From NCBI GenBank assembly GCA_030593295.1, contig JAUVHO010000018.1:1-38540 (forward strand): a stretch of DNA of 38,540 bases, in the 5' to 3' direction. The position numbers and the translations under genes are program-made. Under the pieces are notes generated by a model. It saw only the letters and a list, made by a program, of their open reading frames with translations. It searched no databases and had not been told where the DNA came from. Positions 16,130 to 24,756 of this stretch are shown piece after piece (the stretch's first letter is position 1; the number at the start of each line of letters is the position of its first letter). Origin of the DNA: Methanomassiliicoccales archaeon (GTDB taxonomy: Archaea; Thermoplasmatota; Thermoplasmata; RBG-16-68-12; SOIM01).

Positions 16130-18192
16130 TATCTACCACCCCCCACTTTGACAACGATGTTGCCGTAGGCGTCCACTTCCCCATCGGAGCCCGGAATGAG
16201 CACCGATGTGGACATCCTCTCCTCCACGATGCACGGGCCTTTCAGAACGTTCCCGCACCGCAGCAGGGACCTATCATAGATGTTGTTGTTCCTGAAGCCA
16301 GTCTCGTCGAAGAAGACCTTTCTCTGTCCCTTTAGAGCAGGTTTTGGATCCTTAGAGGCTTTCTTCATCTTTGGAAGCTTGAGCTTTGGTGACTTACCCA
16401 GTGCCCTGACCCTTATGTTCACGATCTCAACATTCTCGACGGGGGAACTGTACTGATAGACCTCCTGGTGCAGCTTGTTGAAGTCCCTCGCGATCTTCCC
16501 CATATCTTTGGATGTCAGCTTCTGGGTCCTCTTGATGGGGATGTTCAGTTCGTAGGATTGTCCGTGGAATCTCATATCCGCGGTCCACAGTATCTGGCTC
16601 TGCTTCTCGGACACGCCTTCGGCCTTCAGCTGCCGGACCGCTTTCTTCTCCAGTTTTGTGAACTCTGTGACCAGTCTCTTTGCGTCAAGTTCCGCCAGAG
16701 ATGCCTTGAACGTCCTCCAGTAATCGTGTCTTGTATCGGTGATCAGAAGCCCAAAGGCCGAGAAGTTGCCCGGGAGCGTGGGAATGACAACTCTTGGGAT
16801 CCCGATCTCTTTCGCCAATTGGACCGCGTGCAGTGGGCCAGCGCCGCCGAATGCGACCAGACCGAAGTCCCTGACGTCGTGCCCCTTCTCGGTGGAACTG
16901 ATGCTTATTCCCTTGACCATGTTGGCGTTGACCACCCTGATGACGCCGTTTGCGGCCTTCTCGACGCTCCACTTGAGCTCCTTGGAGATGTGTTCTCTGA
17001 TCGCCTTCTTGGCCAGTTCAAGGTCAAGGCCCATTCCTCCCCCGAGGAAGTAGTCTGGGTTCAGCCTTCCAAGAACCAGATTCGCATCTGTGACCGTGGG
17101 CTTCGATCCTCCCAGATTGTAACATGCAGGACCGGGATCTGAACCCGCGCTCTGAGGACCGACATTGAGTATGCCGCCGACGTCCAACCATGCGATGCTG
17201 CCTCCGCCTGCACCAATTCCCGCGACGTCAACGACCGGGATCTTCACAGGAAACCCTTCGAACTTGCCCTCGGTCGAAATCGCTGGCTCCCCCTTCTCGA
17301 TGAGGCAGATGTCAAAACTTGTACCGCCCATGTCCACCGAAAGCGCGTTGAGGTTCTTGGTCTGATTAGCGATGTGAGAACCTGATACTGCACCTCCGAC
17401 CGGGCCGGAGTTCACGATGCTTACCGCCATCCCGATCGCAGAATCGGGAGTTATCATGCCCCCGCCGACCTGCATTATGCGGAGGTCCACCTTGCCAAAC
17501 TTCTTGCTGAGCTTCTTGTCCAGGGTCTGAAGGTACCTGTCCAGTATGGGTTGGAGATATGCATTGATCACGGTAGTGGAGGACCTCTCGTACTCCCTGA
17601 ACTCTGGGGAAACTTCAGATGAAAGCGACAAGTAGGCCCTGGGGTAGACCTCGTTGATGAGCTTGGCAATCCTCCTCTCGTGCTTGGGGTTGAGGAATGA
17701 GAACAAGAGGGAAACTGCAATGGATTCCACCTTCTCTTTCTTGAAGAACTTGATGACATTTCTGGTCGCATCCTCATCCAGTCGCCTGATGATCTTGCCG
17801 TCCCTGTCCACTCTCTCCGGGACTCCTTTTCTCCACCGTCTGGGTACTAATGGTTCTGGGTTTCGAACATAGAAGTCATACAGCCCTTCTTGGGGCCTCT
17901 GGAACCTGGCGATCTCCAGCACGTCAAGGAATCCATCAGTTGTGATCAGCCCCGTTCTGGCGCCCTTTCTCTGGATGAGGGCATTGGTGCCGATGGTGGT
18001 CCCGTGGACGACGTAATCGACATCCTTCATTGACGCTCCGCTCATCTTGAGGACGCTGCCCAGTCCTTTCAAGACACCCATTGACAGATCTTTCGGGGTG
18101 GTCAGGACCTTTTCGTAGGTGGTCTCTCCCGTCTTATCGTCGATCAGAACCAGATCGGTGAATGTGCCCCCAACATCTATGCCCAGTCGCAT
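16129..18192 (-). CDS. hyuA: Hydantoinase A / oxoprolinase-like ATP-binding subunit
   Basis: A 687-residue member of the HyuA/OplaH family with an actin/Hsp70-like ATPase fold. It uses ATP to activate the substrate that HyuB processes. The phosphate-binding start MRLGIDVGGTFTDLVLID is at residue 1, followed by HGTTIGTNALIQRKGA (about 66-81), LSVDMGGTSFDICLI (second phosphate motif, about 284-298), GAGGGSIAWLD, GPQSAGSDPGPACY, and VAFGGAGPLHAVQLAKEIG (about 450). The ATG at 18192 has a good ribosome-binding site (GGGGAGGAG, 4-base spacing). It is the first gene of a two-gene unit with hyuB. The window gives no clue to the substrate. Confidence 0.9.
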   Translation of the reverse strand: MRLGIDVGGTFTDLVLIDDKTGETTYEKVLTTPKDLSMGVLKGLGSVLKMSGASMKDVDYVVHGTTIGTNALIQRKGARTGLITTDGFLDVLEIARFQRPQEGLYDFYVRNPEPLVPRRWRKGVPERVDRDGKIIRRLDEDATRNVIKFFKKEKVESIAVSLLFSFLNPKHERRIAKLINEVYPRAYLSLSSEVSPEFREYERSSTTVINAYLQPILDRYLQTLDKKLSKKFGKVDLRIMQVGGGMITPDSAIGMAVSIVNSGPVGGAVSGSHIANQTKNLNALSVDMGGTSFDICLIEKGEPAISTEGKFEGFPVKIPVVDVAGIGAGGGSIAWLDVGGILNVGPQSAGSDPGPACYNLGGSKPTVTDANLVLGRLNPDYFLGGGMGLDLELAKKAIREHISKELKWSVEKAANGVIRVVNANMVKGISISSTEKGHDVRDFGLVAFGGAGPLHAVQLAKEIGIPRVVIPTLPGNFSAFGLLITDTRHDYWRTFKASLAELDAKRLVTEFTKLEKKAVRQLKAEGVSEKQSQILWTADMRFHGQSYELNIPIKRTQKLTSKDMGKIARDFNKLHQEVYQYSSPVENVEIVNIRVRALGKSPKLKLPKMKKASKDPKPALKGQRKVFFDETGFRNNNIYDRSLLRCGNVLKGPCIVEERMSTSVLIPGSDGEVDAYGNIVVKVGGGR

Positions 18193-18247
18193 CGGTCTCC
18201 TCCCCTGAATCGTACAATGAAAGAGTTGGTTCTGGAAAAGGAAAGTC

Positions 18248-18258
18248 GGTATTTGTAG
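18248..18258 (-). promoter_or_regulatory. Possible TATA box of hyuAB
   Basis: The minus strand reads CTACAAATACC, centred about 61 bases before the ATG. The implied leader of roughly 35 bases contains the strong ribosome-binding site, unlike most genes here. Confidence 0.35.
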
Positions 18259-18287
18259 TTAACCGAGCATGGAGAAGTTGACAGTTC

Positions 18288-21185
18288 TCATTCAGAAGGT
18301 GGCTCCTCTATGTCGACAATCTCGTCTTCCTCTGATTCTTTCTTCCTCCTCCGAGACAAGAAGTATACGATTGAAAGCAAGATTAGAAGGGCCGCGACGA
18401 CAGTGGCGACTGCTATCCATATTGCGTCTTCTGGTTCAGTGGGAGGAGGTGGCTCATAGTTGTCAACCCTCACCGTCGTGTTCACCACAATGGAATAGTC
18501 CTCACCGTCATAGGATCGGAAGTAAATCGTGTGATTTCCGTCAGAAACATCGGTAGACGCCCATAGTTGAGTCCATAATTCGGTACCGTAAATCTCGAAC
18601 CAAGAGCCGTCATCAATCTTCATCTCGACCTTCTCCACCGTCCCATCAGAATCCGAAGCTGTACCATCCAGGAAGAAAGTTCCTGATACAACGCTCCCAT
18701 TGGTCGGATACGTGATAGTGCATATCGGGATTTCATTGAAGGGTGTCGCGTTTGCCTCGCCTGACCTGGGACCTTCTCCAAAAACATTAGTCGCGCTGAC
18801 TTGATAGAAATATGTTTGACCGTTCGTCAGGCCACTGTCTATGTAGGTCAAGACATCTCCAACCTCGACGAGTTCTGTCTCCCCGCCAGAAGCGTCTCCC
18901 CTGTAGACAGTATAATGGAGAGTCGGACGTCCGCCGTTCCACAAAGGCTCGAGCCACGTCAGCACTACCTCTCCATTTCCTGGCAAAGCCTGAAAATCCC
19001 ACGGTTCCGAGGGGGAAGAGGGGATATCGAATTCCATGAGAGGATACCAGTCTCTGTTAGATGCCCCTGGAATATCAAACGGCACATCACCAATTCCGTC
19101 GCTACCAGCCTGATCTTGGTTAGGACCACTGAACGCATCATCTCCGTTATAGGAAGCCCAGAAGTTACCTCCATCAGGGTAGCTGCTATTCCAGAAGTTC
19201 GTACCGTCGTCGAATGCATAACTGAGGCGATTGTGATATAGTAAGTTCTCAGAGGATGAGTAGAGGGAGATGCTTGCTTTGCTATCGCTGAACCCATTCC
19301 TGGCAACAATGTTCTCATGGCTATTCCAGATGAGAATCCCCACCTCGTCGTTATAGAGAAACAGGTTGTCGATGATGAAGTTGTTCTTGGAATGATTCAG
19401 AAGAAGCCCATTCATATCGCTGTTTCTCAGAGTGTTGTTGGATATCACATTGTTCAGATTCCCTGTCGAGTAGAAATGGATGCCATTCTCATCGTTTCCA
19501 GACATGGAATTGCCATCTACTGTGTTATTGTGGTTGGATGTGCCAAATCTGATGCCGTCATGAGTGTTCCCTGAGAAGGAGTTGTTGCGAATATCATTAC
19601 GGTCGGCACCAGTCAGGTACATTCCGTATGAGTTGGCCCCGGCCGCATTTTCGTCCAGAGTGTTGTCGTCCGATTGGTAAAGGGTGATGCCGTATCCACT
19701 TGTGTAAGAAGCACTGTTGTCAGTGATGTGGCTGTGGTCGGTGTAGAACAAGTAGATCCCGTTTCCTGTGTTCCAGTTAACAGTATTGCTCGCAATCTCG
19801 AGGTTTGAGGAATAGGCGGTGGCAATCCCTATGTCACCTTTACTGACATTCTGATTCTCCACAATCGTGCCAGTGCAGTTAGCAAGGATAACCTGTCCCG
19901 CACCGGACGGGATCGTTCCGCCGGTGACGTTCTTCCAATAGCGGACGGGTTTGCCATTGACCGTATTAGATGTGTCAATGATGTGAGTATTCCAGAACTC
20001 AAGATAATTGCCGACCAACACGATTCCGTTCTCCACCATCGAGTTTGAAGAGAATCTGCCATTGGTTGATTCCCAGACAGCAATCCCTGACGCATTGTTA
20101 TAGGATATTGCATTGCCAGAAAACGTGTTGTTATGCGAGTTTTGAAGGTAGAACGCATCCCAACTGCTGAATGATACTGTGTTGTCAACAAAGGTGTCAT
20201 TGTTCGAGCTATCTAGATGAAATCCATCTCCATTGAACGCTACTGTATTGTTGACCGCTAAGTTACCATCAGAGTACACAAGATGGATGCCCCACAATTT
20301 ACTAAACAGGACAGTGTTGTTTGCTATGTAGTTACCCGATGAGACACCTATCATAATCCCCATGGTCGCGTTGCTGATGTACTGATTCTCCACGACCACG
20401 CCCGTGCAATTGCCCATTATCACCTGACCGGCGTCAGAAGGTACGGTTCCGTTGGTGGCGTTCTTCCAATACCGTACAGGCTTCCCGTTGACAGAATTAG
20501 AGGAGTCTATCGAATGGGTGTTCCAGTGCTCAACGAAGATACTGTAAACATAAAAACCATTCTCGACCAGGGTATTGCTGGTGAAGATATCCCGACTGGA
20601 CCAGAAAATCCCAATCCCTCCATAGTTGCTCCGTGAAATGCTATTGCCGGCGACGAAGTTGTCATTGGATTCCTGCAAAGTAATTCCGCTCTGGTTGTTC
20701 GAAACCAACGTATTGTTCGTGATAGAGTTATTATGAGATTCATAAAGATCGATACCAGACATAAAATGCGAGACATTGTTGTTGGATATGGAGCAGTTCT
20801 CCGCGTACATCAATGATATTGCCGAGACCCAATCATCATTCTTAGTCAGAGTGAATCCAGTAACATTGACCCAATCAGCCTGGATCACCATTCCGCTCCG
20901 TTCGTAGTTGCCACCGATTATGGTCGTGTCTCTGTTCTCACCAACGAGGGAGAGGGGGGCGTAGATGTGAACGTACTCAGGATATGTTCCGCTGAAAACG
21001 TACACCGTATCACCAGGATTTGTGTTATCGACTGCTGCCTGGATGGTCGTGTAGTTTCCGGGGCCACCTCCGCCCACATACAGAGTGGTTGCGCTAACAT
21101 TCTCAGGTAAAACTGACAGAGCGTAGCTGAAGCAAGTAAGGGCGATTATAACACTAACAGCAAAGCACCGTTTTCTCTCATTCAT
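18288..21185 (-). CDS. Large secreted NosD-like beta-helix protein with FN3, Ig-like domain and membrane anchor
   Basis: A 965-residue cell-surface protein. It has a signal peptide (about residues 1-31), then LYVGGGGPGNYTTIQAAVD opening a right-handed parallel beta-helix of NosD/CASH type (to about residue 710) made of Asn-rich turns such as SNNNVSH and NNTLVSN. A fibronectin type III domain (about 722-812) follows, then an Ig-like domain with SDGNHTIYFRSYDGEDYS (about 818-905), a PPPTEPE linker, a transmembrane helix (about 919-943) and a short charged tail RRRKKESEEDE. Many N-x-S/T sites suggest surface glycosylation. An 85-residue module containing WNTH and VNGKPVRYWKN occurs twice (about 20345-20570 and 19815-20035). 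Carbohydrate binding or cleavage is typical for this fold, but no catalytic residues can be assigned. Confidence 0.85.
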   Translation of the reverse strand: MNERKRCFAVSVIIALTCFSYALSVLPENVSATTLYVGGGGPGNYTTIQAAVDNTNPGDTVYVFSGTYPEYVHIYAPLSLVGENRDTTIIGGNYERSGMVIQADWVNVTGFTLTKNDDWVSAISLMYAENCSISNNNVSHFMSGIDLYESHNNSITNNTLVSNNQSGITLQESNDNFVAGNSISRSNYGGIGIFWSSRDIFTSNTLVENGFYVYSIFVEHWNTHSIDSSNSVNGKPVRYWKNATNGTVPSDAGQVIMGNCTGVVVENQYISNATMGIMIGVSSGNYIANNTVLFSKLWGIHLVYSDGNLAVNNTVAFNGDGFHLDSSNNDTFVDNTVSFSSWDAFYLQNSHNNTFSGNAISYNNASGIAVWESTNGRFSSNSMVENGIVLVGNYLEFWNTHIIDTSNTVNGKPVRYWKNVTGGTIPSGAGQVILANCTGTIVENQNVSKGDIGIATAYSSNLEIASNTVNWNTGNGIYLFYTDHSHITDNSASYTSGYGITLYQSDDNTLDENAAGANSYGMYLTGADRNDIRNNSFSGNTHDGIRFGTSNHNNTVDGNSMSGNDENGIHFYSTGNLNNVISNNTLRNSDMNGLLLNHSKNNFIIDNLFLYNDEVGILIWNSHENIVARNGFSDSKASISLYSSSENLLYHNRLSYAFDDGTNFWNSSYPDGGNFWASYNGDDAFSGPNQDQAGSDGIGDVPFDIPGASNRDWYPLMEFDIPSSPSEPWDFQALPGNGEVVLTWLEPLWNGGRPTLHYTVYRGDASGGETELVEVGDVLTYIDSGLTNGQTYFYQVSATNVFGEGPRSGEANATPFNEIPICTITYPTNGSVVSGTFFLDGTASDSDGTVEKVEMKIDDGSWFEIYGTELWTQLWASTDVSDGNHTIYFRSYDGEDYSIVVNTTVRVDNYEPPPPTEPEDAIWIAVATVVAALLILLSIVYFLSRRRKKESEEDEIVDIEEPPSE
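19815..20035 (-). repeat. Second copy of the WNTH/NGKPVRYWKN module
   Basis: Encodes EFWNTHIIDTSNTVNGKP, RYWKNVTGG and GAGQVILANCTG, matching the upstream copy at 20345-20570 in the same gene with about half to two thirds of residues identical by eye. The repeat is clear at protein level and degenerate at DNA level. Confidence 0.7.
20345..20570 (-). repeat. First copy of the WNTH/NGKPVRYWKN module
   Basis: Encodes EHWNTHSIDSSNSVNGKP, RYWKNATNG and DAGQVIMGNCTG within the beta-helix. A third, more diverged copy lies in the beta-helix gene at 33690-35681 (about 34765-34985). Confidence 0.7.
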
Positions 21186-21312
21186 ATCCCAAGCATCCTC
21201 AGACTTCGTAGCCCAATCCTCGTAGATATTCTTTCTGGTACACTCTTTGTATGTGCTGCATTTCTCAGAATCTGGCTTTAGATTTGCTCATATCAAGTCT
21301 CGTGAAGAAAAC

Positions 21313-21320
21313 TATTAATA
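21313..21320 (+). promoter_or_regulatory. TATA box upstream of a 32-codon small ORF
   Basis: TATTAATA is a strong archaeal TATA match about 56 bases before the ATG at 21373, implying a leader of about 30 bases. It is the best argument that something is transcribed rightwards here. Confidence 0.45.
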
Positions 21321-21372
21321 CTCATTGAAGACATTCATTCATACAGCAACAAACGAGAGAGTTGAATAGGAT

Positions 21373-21471
21373 ATGTCAGACCAGAAGTTCAAACAACTCT
21401 TCGAAGAACGCCTTCGTGAATTCATGAAGGAGAACGAAGATCTTTTGAATCAAATAGCCGATAGGTTCTGA
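21373..21471 (+). CDS. Possible 32-residue small protein
   Basis: A short frame encodes MSDQKFKQLFEERL then REFMKENEDLLNQIADRF, a highly charged peptide with the heptad-like spacing of an amphipathic helix. A good TATA box lies upstream, and purine-rich GAGAGAG and AGGAT precede the ATG. Its last 22 bases overlap the 3' end of the opposing Fic-like gene. Length is near the limit for confident calling and no family is recognised. Small helical partners are common for toxins, so an antitoxin-like role is conceivable, but the convergent arrangement is unusual for such pairs. The rest of the 21186-21449 interval shows no other gene. Confidence 0.35.
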   Translation: MSDQKFKQLFEERLREFMKENEDLLNQIADRF

Positions 21472-21902
21472 GTAATCCACTCTCGTATTTCGTTTTCGGA
21501 CGCGCAATAGTTCTCGAATCTCTCCAAAGTTTCCAGGAGTTCGTCATCTGTCATTTGTACAAGTTTCTTGCCGAAAGCCCCCAGTATCTGATCAATCAAT
21601 CCAAGTGCGGTCCGGTGGTTACAATTCTTTAGTGGCTGGCGATTTGTGAAGAAATGAAAAGCCCAGGCTGCAATCTCAATATATGGAAGTCGACTGCCAA
21701 CTCTTTCCTTGAGCCCCTCTTCGAACTCATCGATTAGATTCGATAGTCTGACACCTTCCTCGAAAGTCTCCGGGCAGTGAACATCCCTTCCCGTGCCGGT
21801 CTTGGCCACTCTGAGATAGACCTCTTTCACTTCCTCCAAACCGAACTTGGTCAGGAACTCATACCCTTCTGAATCTTGATTCAAATCCTCTTCATGAACC
21901 AC
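21450..21902 (-). CDS. Fic/Doc-family-like protein with altered active site
   Basis: A 150-residue protein resembling the Fic/Doc fold, whose active members transfer AMP or phosphate to target proteins. The helix pair and motif are recognisable: IEIAAWAFHFFTNRQPLKNC then NHRTALGLIDQILGAFGKKL. Aligned with the Doc motif HPFxDGNKRTAL, it reads QPLKNCNHRTAL. Asn, Arg and Thr remain, but the catalytic His is Gln and the Asp is Asn, so usual AMP- or phosphotransfer is doubtful. The GTG start is about 27 bases from a weak TATA-like CTTAAG, consistent with a leaderless message. It sits alone between two giant surface-protein genes, with only a tiny convergent ORF nearby. Confidence 0.6.
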   Translation of the reverse strand: MVHEEDLNQDSEGYEFLTKFGLEEVKEVYLRVAKTGTGRDVHCPETFEEGVRLSNLIDEFEEGLKERVGSRLPYIEIAAWAFHFFTNRQPLKNCNHRTALGLIDQILGAFGKKLVQMTDDELLETLERFENYCASENEIREWITQNLSAI

Positions 21903-21925
21903 GACACCGAATCGAGCGGGGAACT

Positions 21926-21933
21926 TAAGACCC
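21926..21933 (-). promoter_or_regulatory. Weak TATA-like box of the Fic-like gene
   Basis: A CTTAAG-centred stretch lies about 27 bases before the GTG at 21902, the spacing expected for a leaderless transcript. The match to a TATA consensus is poor. Confidence 0.3.
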
Positions 21934-21954
21934 TTTACATCTGAGTCTAGTCAC

Positions 21955-24480
21955 TCAAGAGGTGCCCTCGAGCACCCACACCCAGTAGGCATGACCGACC
22001 ACGAATGTTTCAGAATCATTCAGTTCTCTTGTGTAGAAAGGTGGGCTCATTGGATCGTATTCCTCCACCCTTACCGCGCCTGTGATGTTCTTGAATTCGG
22101 CCGCTGTGCATATCTGCCCATGGTCTGAATAACCGATCAGATTCCAACCAGTCACCAAGTTGGCAGGGGTTGGTGATGGCACATTTCCTGCGACGGTGAG
22201 ATTTGAATCTTCAGTGACATTAACCCAGAAACCCATCGTATGGTCGATATTGATGCTGGCCAAGCTATAGGGTTTGGATTTCACAACGGAACTCCATTCT
22301 TTGGTGATTGAATCAAAGAACCACGCCTGGCTGAAGGGCAGACTTCCCAATACGGAATCAACCCTAGGGTCATGCAGAACAAGAGGAACAGATACGAGAT
22401 TGGGACCTTTGGCCAGACTTCGAGTGAACTTCCCGACCTGATCGTCAGAGCATCTCGTCCTATTGTTCACATCCACCGCGCACACCCGATAGAAGTAGTT
22501 GCTGGGATCTCCCTCACCTGCCAAAGCATCTTCGAACTCAAACGTCCCGTTAGGCACGCTGGCAATGAGTTGATATTCATCACCATCGGAGCTGAAGTTG
22601 GACCCTCTGAAGACCCTGTACTCGACGACCGATCCCTGTCCGGAACCATCGTCCATGGACAAGGACCAGTTGATGGCCACATTCTCCCTGTCATTTCCGC
22701 TCAGAACGGCTTTCACACTAGTGGGGGATGCCGGTATCGCAGTGGGAATGGAGGCGGCCTCGTTCGATCTGGGACCTTCACCGACACCGTTCACAGCAGT
22801 GACTCTGTAATAGTGGCGCGCACCATTCGCCACTGTTGTATCATTGTAGTGGGTGAACCACGGTTGATCGGCAATACTGACTTCCTCTCCGGCACCAGTT
22901 CTCCTGTAGACCTTGTACGATGTCACTGGGAAACCTCCGTCAGAACTCGGTGGAGACCATGTCAGGTCCACGTATCCATCCCCCCAGGAGGCCAGCAGAT
23001 CCTCCGGTGCGGTCGGCAGATTCCAGGGAGGACTGATCAAGGGATAGAGATCCTGGCTGTTGGAGTCTATCTCATAGGGGACGTTGCCGATGCCGTCTGG
23101 ATCCGACTCGTTCTGGCTTGGGCCCTTGAACTGATCCGTACCGACATAATCGCTCCAATAATTCCCTCCAGCGGGATATCCATACTCCCAAGAATTCTCA
23201 TTCCCCTTATTGTCCCTAACCTGCTTGGTGTTGTTCTTGAACTCGTTGTGGAATGTGACCATGCCTTCGGAATTCTCCAGATACATCCCGCGCAAGTTCT
23301 CCGAGAAGATGTTGTTGGTTACCGTTGAGTTGGCAGTCTGGGTAAGCCGTATCCCGTCCACATTGTTGGAATGGAACCGGTTCCTGGTAAGTGTCAGTTC
23401 ATCCGAGTTGGATGCTGCGAACCCGTGGATCCAGTTATCGTAGACTTGGTTCCTCGTGAAGGTGATATTTGACGAAGCCTCCGAATAGGCGCCGTTAGCG
23501 TTACTGAAGGGGATGTTATCGGAAATGGTGATGTCCCAGGAGGCAGAGATGTATACACCAAACCGGTTTGTCCTGAAAAGGGTCCTAGATATGCTAACAT
23601 TACTGGAGTTGTACACGTGGATGCCGTGGACGTCGTTATCGATGATGTTGCTCAGATCCACCGTGATGAGAGAAGAGGAGTCGAAGTACATGCCTTGGAG
23701 GATGTTACGCGTGGCCTCGGAACCGGAGATTGATATGGAAGATGATGCAAGAAGTGCAAGGCCAGTTGGGTTCTCCGTGTACGTGTTGCCGGAAAAAGTG
23801 ATGTCTGTGGAAAGGCTGACACGAATCCCTTCGATCTGATTCATAGTTATCTCGTTCTCAAGTAGGGAGATGCCGCTTGATGATGAGATGGTAGCGCCGA
23901 CCCGGTCGTTCTGAGAGAAAGTGTTCGCCTGAATTGTAATGTTGTATGAGGTTACGACGGCCAGCCCGTCATGCCGACCGTTGCCTTCCACGAGGTTGGC
24001 TTCGATCGAAATGTCGTAGGAATCCTTGATGTACAGACCTCCCTCATTGTCTGTGATGTTGTTGGAGACAATGTCCACACTGCTTGAACCCCTTATGTTC
24101 ATGCCTTTCCAGTTCTCGGTGATGTTGGAACATTCGACACGTCCATTGACCAGGTCCCTCAGGGATATCCCGTAGTAGGTCAATCCACTGGAATGCACGA
24201 ACACGTTGCGAACGATGAAGTGGGCGCTGGTCTCCCGGATGGTTATGCCGCTGGCCTTTCCAGCCTTGATCTCCCATCCCTCGATGACATACGGGTCTGA
24301 TGCCGTACCATTGCCGCCGGTCACCCCATTGACCGCATTGAAGTCTTCGTTCCCGAAAATGTATATCGTTGAGTGTGGAATGAAAGAGTCTCCACCCTCG
24401 CGTGTAGGACCACCAATGACCAGTGTCCCACTGACTAGAAGTGTGCACACAACACCAATTATCCATGCTCGGATTCTCAT
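21955..24480 (-). CDS. Large secreted NosD-like beta-helix protein with two FN3 domains
   Basis: An 841-residue exported protein. It has a signal peptide (about 1-25, IIGVVCTLLVSGTLVIGG), an N-terminal domain with STIYIFGNEDF and DPYVIEGWEIK, and a NosD/CASH parallel beta-helix of repeats such as SYDISIEANLVEGNG to about residue 480. Two fibronectin type III domains (about 489-578 and 580-675) and a C-terminal domain (about 683-841) with GPNLVSVPLV, MGFWVNV and GWNLIGY follow. That last domain is shared with the interrupted gene at 10011-12281. There is no C-terminal membrane helix, so the protein is released or held by another mechanism. The ATG at 24480 with AGGGATGTGAGG upstream was chosen over a TTG 21 bases earlier. 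Polysaccharide binding is likely, but enzymatic activity is unproven. Confidence 0.85.
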   Translation of the reverse strand: MRIRAWIIGVVCTLLVSGTLVIGGPTREGGDSFIPHSTIYIFGNEDFNAVNGVTGGNGTASDPYVIEGWEIKAGKASGITIRETSAHFIVRNVFVHSSGLTYYGISLRDLVNGRVECSNITENWKGMNIRGSSSVDIVSNNITDNEGGLYIKDSYDISIEANLVEGNGRHDGLAVVTSYNITIQANTFSQNDRVGATISSSSGISLLENEITMNQIEGIRVSLSTDITFSGNTYTENPTGLALLASSSISISGSEATRNILQGMYFDSSSLITVDLSNIIDNDVHGIHVYNSSNVSISRTLFRTNRFGVYISASWDITISDNIPFSNANGAYSEASSNITFTRNQVYDNWIHGFAASNSDELTLTRNRFHSNNVDGIRLTQTANSTVTNNIFSENLRGMYLENSEGMVTFHNEFKNNTKQVRDNKGNENSWEYGYPAGGNYWSDYVGTDQFKGPSQNESDPDGIGNVPYEIDSNSQDLYPLISPPWNLPTAPEDLLASWGDGYVDLTWSPPSSDGGFPVTSYKVYRRTGAGEEVSIADQPWFTHYNDTTVANGARHYYRVTAVNGVGEGPRSNEAASIPTAIPASPTSVKAVLSGNDRENVAINWSLSMDDGSGQGSVVEYRVFRGSNFSSDGDEYQLIASVPNGTFEFEDALAGEGDPSNYFYRVCAVDVNNRTRCSDDQVGKFTRSLAKGPNLVSVPLVLHDPRVDSVLGSLPFSQAWFFDSITKEWSSVVKSKPYSLASINIDHTMGFWVNVTEDSNLTVAGNVPSPTPANLVTGWNLIGYSDHGQICTAAEFKNITGAVRVEEYDPMSPPFYTRELNDSETFVVGHAYWVWVLEGTS

Positions 24481-24650
24481 CCTCACATCCCTCGTACTCA
24501 ATTGGGTCGAGTATTGATATCAAGATTGTGTAGCCAGTGTGTTTATGTCTGAATTAAAACCGGACATTGTGTTGGACAATATTTTGTGGAAGAACCGTAG
24601 CATCCATTGAAACATGAACACAACGCCCAGAAACCACACGCAACAACCAT

Positions 24651-24658
24651 TTTATACT
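24651..24658 (+). promoter_or_regulatory. TATA box of the beta-oxidation operon
   Basis: TTTATACT is about 102 bases before the ATG at 24757. Transcription is predicted near 24680, leaving a leader of about 75 bases, long for this window. Confidence 0.5.
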
Positions 24659-24690
24659 GCATTCCAGATTTCGCAGACGTTGGTAAAGGG

Positions 24691-24734
24691 GAGAGGAGGT
24701 CTGAAATAGCCAGTTCGTTTTGGAACGTCCTCTC
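24691..24734 (+). promoter_or_regulatory. Hairpin-forming leader of the beta-oxidation operon
   Basis: GAGAGGA (24691-24697) can pair with TCCTCTC (24728-24734). Inside, GTTC (24713-24716) pairs with GAAC (24723-24726) over a 6-base loop. It lies between the predicted transcription start and the ribosome-binding site GGGG (24746-24749). It could be an RNA control element or an operator. No known riboswitch is recognised. Confidence 0.3.
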
Positions 24735-24756
24735 GAAGTAGTAAAGGGGCTTCACA

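Noticed and set aside
14465-18192. Acetone carboxylase operon
   Set aside because: The alpha- and beta-like subunits are present but no gamma subunit gene is adjacent, so the more general hydantoinase/oxoprolinase label was kept.
18900-20800. Possible CRISPR-like or tandem DNA repeats
   Set aside because: The periodicity comes from Asn-rich beta-helix turns at protein level. DNA copies are degenerate, with no constant repeat/spacer lengths.
22372-23328. 318-codon open frame on the plus strand antisense to a beta-helix gene
   Set aside because: The minus-strand protein has signal peptide, repeats and FN3 domains. The antisense frame has no motif, promoter or ribosome-binding site.
24543-24755. 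70-codon frame on the minus strand between the beta-helix gene and the acyl-CoA dehydrogenase
   Set aside because: It covers the promoter and leader of the beta-oxidation operon, has no ribosome-binding site and resembles no protein family.
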